A DNA stretch of 13,703 nt, taken from positions 1-13,703 of the forward strand of contig NJFT01000416.1 in the NCBI GenBank assembly GCA_002221725.1, written 5' to 3'. This stretch comes from Scedosporium boydii (taxonomy: Eukaryota; Ascomycota; Sordariomycetes; Microascales; Microascaceae). A model generated the notes under the pieces. It saw only the letters and a list, made by a program, of their open reading frames with translations, was not told the origin of the DNA and did no database searches. Position numbers and translations under genes: made by a program. Below, piece after piece: positions 1 to 8,822 of this stretch; position 1 is the first letter of the stretch, and each line of letters starts with the position of its first letter.

Positions 1-161
1 CTCTGTCCCCTTCTAATTCCATAGCCCTACACCTCCCCTGCGAAAAGAGAAGACAAGAGGGGAAAAAAAAAGGGCAAGAGGGAAACGTAGTTGAGCGCCG
101 TATCGCCCCGAGGCATTGAAAAACAAGCTTAGACGCGAGGCAAAGAGCCGGGAACGCGTAG

Positions 162-418
162 AAAAGAGGTCAACATACCAACTGCCTCGCCTTCATAGCA
201 CTCGTGGACGTCATCATCGACGTTCTATTCCCCAAATTCTGGGTCGTCGACCCCGCCATGCCTCGGGTCGCCATGTCTCTATCTGTCTCCGGTTTTCTCT
301 CCGGTATCTAGCGATGCTAACGGGGTCTAATTTGCATCTGTTCTCAGCCGCAACGACTCAAAGTCTGTCGACCCTGGTTGCGGAAGATGTACTTCGCAGA
401 ACACGCTGTTTTTGGTAG
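162..418 (+). CDS. Incomplete membrane-protein-like exon pair, unassigned (fragment or relic)
   Basis: I do not recognise this gene. From 177 to 303 one plus-strand frame has about 27 of 42 codons ending in C, a bias typical of fungal coding DNA. It encodes a hydrophobic, membrane-like stretch (CLAFIALVDVIIDVLF) followed by a Trp/Pro-containing segment. The frame is open from just after a TAG at 159-161 and has no upstream ATG, so a 5' exon must lie outside the window or be lost. At 304 there is a GTATCT donor, a TGCTAACG branch site and a TTCTCAG acceptor ending at 347, giving a 44-nt intron. Splicing keeps the frame open to TAG at 416-418; without splicing the frame stops at 308-310. The second exon shows no codon bias, and the acceptor region before 162 is purine-rich and poor. 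It could be the 3' end of a real gene or a degraded copy. The opposite strand has a GTATGT donor near 178, but its frame there is less protein-like. Confidence 0.3.
304..347 (+). other. Putative short intron
   Basis: GTATCT donor, near-canonical TGCTAACG branch site about 28 nt before a TTCTCAG acceptor. At 44 nt it is at the short end for filamentous fungi. It removes the in-frame TAG at 308-310. Confidence 0.35.
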
Positions 419-796
419 ACAGATTCCACTCTTGTAGTTATCGTGACGGCGAGTAAAGTTATCGAGAGAGATTGATGCCGTTGTACGTATCAAATCAAAC
501 CGTCTGCAAGCCTCCGGCCTAAAAAATGCGGGGGGATCAAACTAAGACACGAGGCCAAGGCTGAAGATCGCTGTTGGTGATGATGTTGATGTTGATTGTT
601 GATTCGACCCCACATTGAGTTTGGATAGGCGGTACAGGTACAAGCACAACATTGAAGGACGGTGCAGCATTGCCAATTCACTAGCATGGCTATATTGTAG
701 GGGCACACTACAGGAATAAACCCCTCCACTAAAAGCCGTCCGCTCAGGCCCAAAGTCCGGCCTCACGAGTCGCGAGTCACTCCAATGATGTTGAGG

Positions 797-851
797 AATT
801 AATTGATCAATGAATTGAACATGATAGACCCCCAGCATCAATCAATTAATT
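797..851. repeat. 11-bp perfect inverted repeat
   Basis: AATTAATTGAT at 797-807 is the exact reverse complement of ATCAATTAATT at 841-851, with a 33-nt spacer. The arms are AT-rich, so the hairpin would be weak; it could also be a paired protein-binding site. No coding frame is associated. Confidence 0.6.
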
Positions 852-865
852 AAATTTCAAGACTC

Positions 866-971
866 TGAAGAGAAGGGACAAAATAAAACAGGAGAAAAAA
901 GAAGAAAAAAGAAACCCCCAAAAGCTAGAAAATAAAACAAGAAAAAGACAGAGGGAAAAAGACCCCCAAAA
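866..971. repeat. A-rich purine tract with repeated ACCCCCAAAA
   Basis: A low-complexity A/G-rich stretch. The 10-mer ACCCCCAAAA occurs twice, at 914-923 and 962-971. Such strand-skewed tracts are common in fungal promoters and leaders; read on the minus strand it is T/C-rich. Confidence 0.55.
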
Positions 972-1191
972 CGCCCTAAATCTCTGATGCGACACCACAA
1001 TGCACACTCCACCCTCCCGCGCCTCTGTGCGTGCCCTGCGCCATTCTCACACACCCCTCCCCCTCCTTCCATTCCGGCCCCGACCCAACAACCAGATCGA
1101 TCATTTTTCAGCTTGCCATGGATCTGGCATGTTCGGATTCGACGCCTCCCGTCTGTGCGCTAGAGGGTCGTATCACAGCAAATTTCAGTGA

Positions 1192-1253
1192 ACGAAGTAC
1201 TCTAGAACTACGAAGTACACTACACCATAATGCCCTCTGACGACTACGAAGTA
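1192..1253. repeat. TACGAAGTA dispersed repeat cluster
   Basis: Two exact copies of TACGAAGTA (1209-1217 and 1245-1253) and an 8-nt partial (ACGAAGTA at 1192-1199). The middle copy is followed by CACTACACC, echoing the TAGTGTACACTA palindrome found elsewhere in the window. Other copies lie at 8382, 8407, 9607 and 11084; none lies in the reductase-like gene. Confidence 0.65.
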
Positions 1254-3139
1254 GACATTGATCTGATTAGGGACCCCTCGGATGGGATCTAGAACCACAC
1301 TGGAACTTGTACTTTCAGACTCTCGGAGCCGCTACGAAGCGGGCCTTCATCTCATCAGATCTCATCTCCGTCTCCCTCCTGTTTACAAATCGACTGGATG
1401 TCTGGACGTCTTGGGTGCCTCGTTTTCCCCTGGTGTATAATCAACGCTGCTTGCACTCATGGCCTCGGCATTCACACCCCAATGCCAAAGCCTCATCGGA
1501 TTGTATCAACAAGTCGAAGAGCAAAACCTCCTGATCACGGCAGAAAAGAATGCTACAGATAATCGTCTACCCGTAGACAACAATCATCACTGGCAGCAAA
1601 CAAAACTGCTTGTAGAAACGTAAAAGGCAGAGTCAAAAAGAAAAGAGTCAACCGCCGATGAGAGACGGATCTCTTCCCGTAATAGCAATTAATCATCTAA
1701 GTTAATGATTTTCCCCCTTCGGGTATTTCTCCTTTTGTCTTTTTCCCCTCAAAACTCACTCATTAGAGTGAAGGCAAACTGAATCAAACAAAGCATAGGA
1801 GAATCGGACGAGTGTGTTCCGTCTCACTTTCGTGGGTTCCATCCCAACTGTCTAATAGTAAAATAAACCCATGCCTCCCTAATTTGTCATGTCGAGAGAG
1901 ATACAAAAGAAAGCCCCTAAGAGGGAGTACAGGCGAGGAAAGGAGATACAAGGCTACAAAGAGAAGAAGCCGGGGAATTCCATCAGGTATGCCCATTTTC
2001 TGACGGGAAAAAGCAGTCGTCTTCATGACCCTTCCACCCACGGTGCCACCACCGCTGGCTCAACGAGCACGAGAAGAAGGCTGGCGGAGGCGGGCGGAGG
2101 CGGCACGGGGCTCGGAACTCGGAACTGATGATGCGCTGAATACCTGGCCAAAATTGGTCGGCATCTCTATTTCAAGACCATGCCTCCTCTCGGTCGACAA
2201 CAATTCCCAAAAAGAGATATCGAATCCCCGGGCTGCTTCCTTTCCACCAAGCGTCTTCCCAATACTTCCGCCCTGCCCTCATGACCCAGTCCATTCTTCC
2301 CGCTGTGTGGGGAGCAAAACACAACCATAACCTAACTAGGAAATCCGCTTATAATAACCAAATCCAACTCGAATATAAAAACGACAAAGAAGAAGACCCA
2401 AGTCCAAAACCACCAGCCATTGCGGATGGCTCATTATATGCTAAGGGGCAAAGGTTGAGACAAAGGAGAAAATGAAATAAAAAAAGAGGAGCAAGAAAAG
2501 TTTTTCCAAAGGAGGGAGGGATTCACATCCCTCATGCAGCAATTACCGGAAACCGTAGTGCTTCTGTGATGTGCCATCTTTGTTTGGCAAACCCGTGAAA
2601 AGGAAACTTCTGAGAAATATGATATATGCTTATGTACTGTTCGCAAGCCTGAGATGGCAAAAATTGAAGAAAAATTGGTGCTGTGTCCGCGAATTCGCTG
2701 TATCGTGTGTGCGTATTCATGTTGTCGTAGCTTAATCGAACTGACGGCCCCGAGAGCTTGAACCGAACGAACGCTGTTGTTGAATTTCCCCAAGAGAAAG
2801 AGGGGGGAGTCGCTTCAAAATTTGATAGAGTTTGAAGAAAGAATAATCGAGTCGAGGAGAGAAATGAGTTTATCCGGGAGAAGAGAGAAAGTCGCGAGTG
2901 ATCACTAGTAGAGAGCAGTAAGATAAGAGGATGATGAAGAGGCCGGACAAGATCTTTGGTGCGAGTGTTAGCACTCTGAATCGATATTCATTGATCGGCT
3001 GCGTGGGGGACGAATTCGGGTCGGCAGGGCGGTCGGTTCGATCGTGGAGTTACGGCTCACTGACTTCATCTGTCTCCTGGATGTCGGTGGCCGTGTCGGT
3101 CGGCAATTTGGGTGGCTCTCGCCTTAGCACTTTACGCAA

Positions 3140-5698
3140 CTAGCGTACGCCAATTGGAGGTCGTTGGCTCAAACTGCTGTGGCTACTACTGCTTAGTGAT
3201 TGCTGGGAATCACCACTGCCCGCGCTAGCGCTCGCACTACCGGTCAGACTTCGCGTGTTCTTCGACTGCGGTGGGTAAAGGGAGCTCACCCCTGCATGCT
3301 GTTCAACCTGCTGCGGAGCTACCGAATTCCCTTGTCCCGGAGGATACATAGGGACGGGCTGTTGGACCCCGTCGGGAGGGGACCCTCGCCGGCCGCCGTA
3401 TCCGTTCGGAGGTGAGGGTCGGCCGTTCATCCCCCTGATAGATGGGCTATAGGGATGGCCAGGGGACTGGCTTGTCCGTCGGGGGTAGCCACCGTTCATC
3501 CCCATGGGGCCACCCATAGGACCTCCCATAGGACCCTGACCGTACTGAAGCTCGTCTAGCCTCGACGCAGTCAGAGAGTTGGCGCGAGATTCAGCCTGTA
3601 TCGCGCCGCGATCAACGGTGCCGTATCGATTCGATGAGCATCCCATCAGAGGGTCATCAAGGATGTTATCATTCATGCTGGGAATGCTCGACATCTGGCT
3701 CGACCGATTGCGTCCGAAGCTTGGTCGGAACCTGCTGCCTCGAGAGGGAGGTCCATTGTCCATCTCTGGGTTCTTCCGAATGTCGCGGGCCGTGGGTGCC
3801 ATCTTTCGGTTCTTTCGTGAGGTGACGCTCATCATGTCGAAATTGTCCGGATCGGCGAGGGGTTGAACGGGTACCGCCATGGGGTCGACATAGTCGTCTT
3901 CGTCATCGTCGTCGTCGAACATCTGCGCGCTGGTCCGCATGGGTCCGGGGCCGCGGCGGGGAGGAGGGCCCCGCCTCATCCGCATCTCCTGCTCACGAAG
4001 TGCTAGCTCACGCTGACGCAGCTGCAGTTCCCTCTCACGAAGAGCTAGATCTGAGTGGTCACCGCCATATCCAGACTGACCTCCCTCTGGAATGTCATCA
4101 TAAAGCACCAGGTGGGAAAAGTCCTCCAGGTCCGCTCCTTCCATCGAGCCCCTTCGAGAAGCAGCTCGAGAGGGCGGGCCGCCGTAGCCATTGGGAGCAC
4201 CATTCATAGACGGTCGGAAACCGTTGGGACCACCGGGCATGGATATCGGAGGACCTCTTCGCATGGGGGGCCCCATATTGGGGTTTCTCGGACGACCTCG
4301 AGGTCCATTGCCGTTGGGCATGCCGTTCATCATGGGTCGGAACCCGTTTTGAGAGGGGGCTCGGGGGACTGGCGAGGTAATGGGGTTCGGGGAGACAGGG
4401 CCCGCCGCAGGGCCCTGAGGGCGTTGGCGGTTAACGATGTTGAGGTTATGTAGGATCGTATAAAGAGTCTCGATGCGGGGTACCGAAATGCCTAATTCCT
4501 TGGCCAGCTTCACGGGGGCACCGAGGAAGGTCTCGACTTCCATAGGACGTCTCGCAACATAGTCCTGCCACATGATACTATCGTGGCTTGGGCCCTTGGT
4601 CATCTCATCTATCGCTTTCTGCTTGAAATCAGCCGGCAGGTTGCATTTCTGGGCTTGTGCTAAGAGAATCAGCTCGTCCATAACGTCCGATACTAAATCC
4701 TTAACACCGACTTTTTCGAGCAAAGCGGCATGGTTTGGTGTCTCGAAGATGACGCTGATGGGATGGAAGGTAATAGGACTGAGAAAAGGAAAGAAAATTG
4801 TGGTCAGTAAGGACGCTTCACAGCCATAACTATTCCTCCCCCAAAAATTCGTCGGTTTTCTGAACATGGACATACCCAATGAGCCTTTCGTATTGCTGTT
4901 GGCGGATATTGTGCGATACTTTGCAGTCGACCCGGCCAGTGCTTAAGGTCATAGCTAACGCCTGTGCCATATCTTCTTGTATCGATTGAGGAATCTGATC
5001 GTTCTTGTTCGCAGGGCCGACCCAGATCTCGGTGGAGCCTCGGTGCTCGAACTCGCTCTGTCCAAGCTGCGCAACCTCGGCGCCAGAGACCAGAGATAAG
5101 ACTACATTAGTGGGGAAACGTTCCTCGAGAGTGGCCTCGACTCCAAGGGCGTGAGTGGTATTAACTAGGATACAGGTGTGTTGAGGTGTAACGACGGATT
5201 CGATGACGCCGGCAATGTCATATACGTCGGGAAGTGCTTTTATACAAAGGATCACATAGTCGAAAGCGCCTTGACTCGTGCTCGCGGCTTCTTCGGGGAC
5301 ACGGACAACTGCAAGCAAAGGCCGTGTTAGTTCGAGATCTCGAGATGGGAGTGGCGAAGGCTCGCAGCGCTGCCAAGAAGTTGAGAACCATACCATGCCG
5401 GGGCTTAAACCGCTCGTTGCCAAAAATGGCGGACCTGTCAAACGGGCCTAGGTTAGAAGATATTCCCCCCAAAAAGGGGAGTTTGCGATTTCCACAACCG
5501 CGGGAAGAAAGGGGGGGAAAATGGTAGTTACTTCATTGAAATGCCATATTGCGAGACGTGCTCGAATCCAGCTTTCCACACGAGAGTGACATCGCAAGCG
5601 TTGGTGGCCTGGAGACGCCAGGAAAGGAAGGCCGAGACTGGATTTCCTCCCACTGAACAAACCCTCATTAGCTCATTGTCGTCCATTGCGTCGGCCAT
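3140..5698 (-). CDS. Ketopantoate-reductase-like (ApbA/PanE-type) protein with long disordered C-terminal tail
   Basis: Four exons on the minus strand: 5698-5532, 5434-5394, 5308-4876 and 4778-3140, joined in frame to give 759 residues. The start is the first ATG after an in-frame TAG upstream; Met5 is an alternative. Residues 13-18 (VCSVGG) begin a Rossmann-type NADP-binding fold. CIKALPD (91-97), NTTHALG (119-125) and GSTEIWVGP (160-168) sit where PanE proteins carry their conserved Lys, NGMG and GTTHxG segments. HNIRQQQYERLIG (202-214) leads into an ApbA_C-like helical domain (about 205-327) with DSIMWQDY (280-287) and RRPMEVETFLG (290-300). The family reduces ketopantoate to pantoate with NADPH. 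Here the catalytic Lys position aligns with Arg211 while Glu294 is kept, so activity is doubtful. From about 333 to 759 the chain is low-complexity: duplicated FRPxMNGxPNG (360-370, 401-411), an Arg/Glu helix (458-483), a DDDDDEDD patch (502-509), GPMGG repeats and a Ser-rich end. Location and partners are unknown. Confidence 0.88.
3501..3536 (-). repeat. In-gene 12-bp tandem repeat encoding GPMG units
   Basis: Three 12-nt units (plus-strand forms CCCATGGGGCCA, CCCATAGGACCT, CCCATAGGACCC) encode consecutive GGPM-type repeats in the disordered tail of the reductase-like protein. The reading frame is kept because the unit is a multiple of three, so copy number may vary between strains. Confidence 0.7.
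4779..4875 (-). other. Intron 3 of the reductase-like gene
   Basis: 97 nt on the minus strand. GTATGT donor at 4875, TTACTGACC branch site, pyrimidine-rich TTTTCTCAG acceptor ending at 4779. The junction joins YERLIG to PITFHPISVIFE, continuous with the family. Retention would read 14 further residues to a TAG at 4832-4830. Confidence 0.88.
5309..5393 (-). other. Intron 2 of the reductase-like gene
   Basis: 85 nt on the minus strand. GTATGG donor at 5393, AACTAAC branch site, TTGCAG acceptor ending at 5309. The exon before it (5434-5394) is only 41 nt, so introns 1 and 2 frame a micro-exon. The junction restores FKPRHVVRVPEEAA. Confidence 0.85.
5435..5531 (-). other. Intron 1 of the reductase-like gene
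   Basis: 97 nt on the minus strand. GTAACT donor at 5531, TTCTAAC branch site close to the TTTGACAG acceptor ending at 5435. Exon 1 ends in phase 2 (AA) and joins G to make Lys56. It contains a CCCC-TTTTT-GGGG micro-hairpin. Confidence 0.85.
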
Positions 5699-5846
5699 GA
5701 TGAGCCCGATCTAGGTTGACGCATATGTTGTCGCCAGCTGCGCCGGGGTTAGGTGCGATATTGTGTAAACGATTGACGGGGACAATGGAGAAATCAAAAA
5801 AAAAATTAAAAGGAAAGAACTGAAGCGAGCGGAAGATGGGAAACGG

Positions 5847-5875
5847 ATTGGGGAGAGGAAAAAAGACAATATTGG
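5847..5875 (-). promoter_or_regulatory. Pair of CCAAT boxes upstream of the reductase-like gene
   Basis: Minus-strand CCAAT occurs at 5851-5847 and 5875-5871, about 150-180 nt before the start codon. This is the usual distance for HAP/CBF-type CCAAT elements in filamentous fungi. The motif is short and could be by chance; no convincing TATA box was seen. Confidence 0.3.
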
Positions 5876-6037
5876 CAATAGTAGTCTATACCCGAAACGA
5901 AGGGGTGGATGTTTAAAAGAAATCGGTACAGATGCTAGGACATTAGACGGGGGATGGACATTGATGACGAAGTGAAGCTGTGGTGGGGAGTGCGCAAAAA
6001 GAGCGACGGAAAGCATGAGGGACAGGCAGAGGGCGAC

Positions 6038-6081
6038 GGGGAAAGAGAGAGGGAGAAGAAGAAGGGGGGGGGGGGGGGGGG
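6038..6081 (+). repeat. 44-nt uninterrupted purine run ending in G18
   Basis: All bases 6038-6081 are A or G, ending in 18 consecutive G (6064-6081). It lies about 340-380 nt upstream of the reductase-like start codon, so the coding strand carries C18. Such a run can form G-quadruplex or triplex structures, and its length is prone to sequencing error and slippage. Confidence 0.8.
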
Positions 6082-6140
6082 CGTGTAGCGTGGGTAATAG
6101 TGGAGTGCGGAAGGAGCAGAGGAGAGTCAGCGGGCCCAAT

Positions 6141-7330
6141 TATCAGGAAGACTTTGAAATTTCAGGCCTTCCGGGGGAGCCGTGGCGGTATCACCAAGGA
6201 ACCGATAGGCGAGGGCCTAGGACAGGAAGCAAATCTCAGAGGAGAGCACAGAAATGGGCCATTAACGAACCTGACAAGAACTTTAGTCGGGGCGGTGACA
6301 TGATTGCACACCCGAATGAGGTTTAGTCGGATCAAGGTTTCGAGTGCAGTCGAACGAAGCGCAGAACCGGCGCAGCGCAGTGATAGCGCAAGGACGTACG
6401 AAGGTAGCGAGGATCTTGCTGCGATGTCCCTCGCGGCAGCCGAAAATAATGCTTTGTAGCCTTGTACCACAGACGATGGGACACGTAACTTGGGGGGAGC
6501 CCAGCTGGAACACCCAGCACTGGGGGTCTCGCCGAAGCTAAGTGAGCAACTCCGGAGTAGAGTTTGGTGTTCCTGGAATTTGATCCGATAACGATAGAGT
6601 ACCTTTGAAGCTCAAGATTAGAATTTTGTACCCCCCTCCCTTTATTTTTTCTTGCGTTACTCTCTTTTCCCTCTCTTGGGGTTTCCCGCTTTCTCGGGTT
6701 TCTCTTCGCCTTTACTTTGTAACTCAATCCAAGTGCTCTATTTTCCAGCTATTCCACTCCTATGGGAGGCCCAGGCCCGGACTTCACGGAGGAAAGGAGA
6801 TAAGGGAGAAGGGTCCTCACCGTCAAAATCGTATGGGGGACAGCCCAAGATTCAAGGATCTGGGAGCGCGAATTTGCGTGCTTGGCTTAGCGCAGCCAGA
6901 ATATGTGCCCAGCTCTCAGCGCACACGCACCACAGCTTCAGGGAAAAAAAGAGAGGCTAGCCCCAAAACCCACTCAAGGAACCGGGCGGTATGAAGCGAG
7001 CGTCGTCGAGGAGTGGATGCCAGTAGGTACGAAAGTAGTGTATGCAGCGCCCAGCGTCGGGAATCGATTTTCGATGCGCGGGATGACGGGGGTGTGTGGG
7101 AAGAAGCTGGACTACGGCGGATTAGGTATTCGGGTATTGAGTGGCGTCAGTCAGGTCCAAGCCGTGGACCAGACCAGGCAATGCGGCCGAACTAAAAGGT
7201 CAAGCCGAGAGAGAGACGATTTTCTCTTCTAAACGAACAACGCCAAACAAGGGTCGCGCAACTTAGGTTTAGGAAGATCAAGGCTCGGACGTCGTGGCTA
7301 AAACGGGACGCGAATTTGACGAGGACGGGA
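6141..7330. other. Intergenic region, no supportable gene
   Basis: Overlapping open frames on both strands reach about 130 codons but show no codon bias, no consistent intron signals and no recognisable domains. The only content I can point to is the weak 5S-like segment at about 6511-6580. Confidence 0.45.
6511..6580 (+). pseudogene. Possible degraded 5S rRNA-like segment
   Basis: The string GCCGAAGCTAAGTGAGC (6531-6547) resembles the eukaryotic 5S rRNA region around the internal box A (GAAGYTAAGC). It is followed at a similar distance by GGAGTAGAGTTTGGTG and CCTGGAA, which recall the 5S segments TAGTACTTGGGTGGGTGACC and CCTGGGAA with a short deletion. The 5' and 3' terminal strands expected to pair in an intact 5S gene are not evident, so at best it is a relic. 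Chance similarity is quite possible. Confidence 0.2.
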
Positions 7331-7378
7331 TTTTTTTTTTGTTGGTTGGTAGTGGTACGGGTCGCGAAACCAACCAAC
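7331..7378. repeat. 10-bp hairpin next to a T10 tract
   Basis: GTTGGTTGGT (7341-7350) pairs perfectly with ACCAACCAAC (7369-7378) around an 18-nt loop. T10 at 7331-7340 lies immediately before it on the plus strand, so on the minus strand the hairpin is followed by A10. The function is unknown; there is no adjacent gene to which it could belong. Confidence 0.6.
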
Positions 7379-8337
7379 GTGGACGCGGCAACAGAAACGA
7401 AAGCCTATCTTGCTAAATCTAGTCAACACGCTGATGAAGGGGGTAATCTTAGTCGCAACGTTGTTTGAAGGGTTCTCTGATGCAGAAGAAAAATAGACAA
7501 AAAAAGGAATGACAAAGAACCAAGAGGAAAAAAGGATCTATTCAGGATTCCCGTTCCTGCTCTCTAGTATGCAGAATTCTCGTGGGGAAAAAGGGAGAGG
7601 CTCCACGCTGCTGTGCCTAAGTAACAAGGGGTAGTGGCGCCACAGGAAAAAGCAGTACACCACTGAGTAATAGTATTAGGGGGAGCACTCTGCAATGCAC
7701 TATGGCAGAGCGAATCGAGATGAGAGACAAGAGGCCAACCAACAGATTGAACAAGCCAGAAGAGGGAACCTAGAGTACGAGGATAGAGGAGAGTGGATGG
7801 AAGGGTGGGTGAGGAGAGTGTCAAATGAAGAGATGAGATGAAAGGAGAGAAAGGTACTGGTACAAGAGAGGGTACAGGTACCTGCAGGAACGGGGGAAAA
7901 ACTGATAGTGGAGGAATACCTAGAGATTATAGTAGCAGTATAGCTTGAGGTATAGGGTTGCTTGCCAGTGTATGAGCAGTGTACAACAAGTGTTAGGCAG
8001 CTTCCTTGATGTACTCTGTACTTTCAATTGGCACAAGAGAGAGTATCAGATTAACCAAATCAAGCAAGTTGATGTAGTTCTACTGCTGAAAGTGAACCTT
8101 GTGTACCTGTGTAGTGCAGGGCAAGTTGAAGGACTCCAAGAGCAAGAACTTGCTATGAAGTAGTGGGGCTTGATTTAGCAGCTGGTGGGGACTGGTTGCA
8201 GGGGTACTTGGAAACAACTTTGTCCTTCATCCTGATCAATGAATGCCAGTCGAGACAAGAGGCAAGCAACACTTGAGTGGTAGCTTCTAGTGCCAAGGTA
8301 TGCCGAGACTTTCTGCCTGCTCTGGATGCAGAGTGTA
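7379..8337. other. Intergenic, purine-rich, no supportable gene
   Basis: Nothing gene-like was found. GGTAC occurs four times within 7853-7881, ending in the 10-nt palindrome CAGGTACCTG (7875-7884). The stretch 7770-7860 is G/A-rich. Confidence 0.45.
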
Positions 8338-8369
8338 CCTGTACGTCCTTTGCAGGACTGCGGTACAGG
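8338..8369. repeat. 12-bp bulged hairpin
   Basis: CCTGTAC (8338-8344) pairs with GTACAGG (8363-8369), and inside it GTCCT (8345-8349) pairs with AGGAC (8354-8358) around a TTGC loop; TGCG (8359-8362) is a one-sided bulge. All 12 pairs are Watson-Crick. Confidence 0.65.
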
Positions 8370-8380
8370 AGGGAAGAAGG

Positions 8381-8416
8381 GTACTTCGTAGACTGTCTCG
8401 GTAATGTACGAAGTAC
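8381..8416. repeat. Hairpin built from two inverted TACGAAGTA copies
   Basis: GTACTTCGTA (8381-8390) is the exact reverse complement of TACGAAGTAC (8407-8416), with a 16-nt loop. The arms are members of the dispersed TACGAAGTA family. It starts 11 nt after the bulged hairpin ending at 8369. Confidence 0.7.
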
Positions 8417-8762
8417 GGATGAAATGGGTATGGGATAAAAGGGGAGATAAGACGTCGGCACAATCTCAATAATGGACTCGGATCCAGCAGAAAGAAGAGA
8501 GGGCAATATGTCGGCGATCGTGTAGTTAGCCGATGGATAAGGGTTCGCTGGAGAGGAGAGACCAAACTGAAAGCTCTGCGCGGCCGTTGATACATGCTCC
8601 ATCGCGAGATTCTCAATTAGCCTCAAGGCCATGGTGGAACCGATCAATAACCACTCAGTAATTGATCAAGCGACAAGGTCTACTCCGTACTTCATACAGC
8701 AAAGTGCACACTAGCGCTGGAGCCAATCGAGGGCATGCAAGACAAGACAGGAAGGAAACGAG

Positions 8763-8800
8763 AAAAAAAAAAATATATATATATAAAAAAATAAATTTTA
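8763..8800. repeat. A/AT low-complexity tract
   Basis: A-run followed by (AT)n and A-rich sequence, about 38 nt. Simple-sequence DNA with no coding potential. Confidence 0.8.
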
Positions 8801-8822
8801 GCCCCTGGCCTGTTCCCTACCT

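Larger units (their letters stand above)
419..3139. other. Intergenic region without a supportable gene
   Basis: About 2.7 kb. Open frames here are short, have no codon bias and overlap on both strands as expected by chance. The right part (roughly 2450-3139) lies directly after the stop of the minus-strand reductase-like gene, so it probably includes its 3' UTR; I found no clear polyadenylation signal to place the end. Other contents are an inverted repeat at 797-851, an A-rich purine tract at about 866-971, repeat copies at 1192-1253 and a 6-bp hairpin at 2415-2431 (AGCCAT/ATGGCT). Confidence 0.5.
5699..6140 (-). promoter_or_regulatory. Pyrimidine-rich leader/promoter of the reductase-like gene
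   Basis: The coding (minus) strand is strongly C/T-rich through this interval, a pattern usual for promoters and 5' leaders of filamentous fungi. A long open frame runs through it (6139-5711), but it is made of Leu/Pro/Ser-rich low-complexity translation of the pyrimidine tract and is more likely a composition artefact, or at most an upstream open frame ending 12 nt before the start. Confidence 0.45.

Noticed and set aside
601..625. Possible tRNA B box (GATTCGACCCC)
   Set aside because: Flanking bases do not form a T-stem and no A box or acceptor stem is present.
1459..1623. 54-codon plus-strand frame beginning MASAFTPQCQSLIGLYQQ
   Set aside because: Amino-acid makeup looks plausible, but it has no third-position bias, no intron signals and no recognisable family; too short to support.
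4830..5441. Exon 3 read as an independent 203-codon gene
   Set aside because: Both ends run into intron sequence; the GTATGT donor at 4875 and CAG acceptor at 5309 join it to neighbours in frame with family-consistent sequence.
5711..6139. 142-codon minus-strand frame just upstream of the reductase-like gene
   Set aside because: It is Leu/Pro/Ser/Phe low-complexity translation of a C/T-rich leader containing a C18 run; no domain or signal of a real protein, though it could act as an upstream open frame if transcribed.
8153..8647. 164-codon minus-strand frame with a good ACCATGGCC start context
   Set aside because: Length is near chance expectation for the window, there is no codon bias, and it contains both hairpins and the TACGAAGTA repeats, which are otherwise non-coding.
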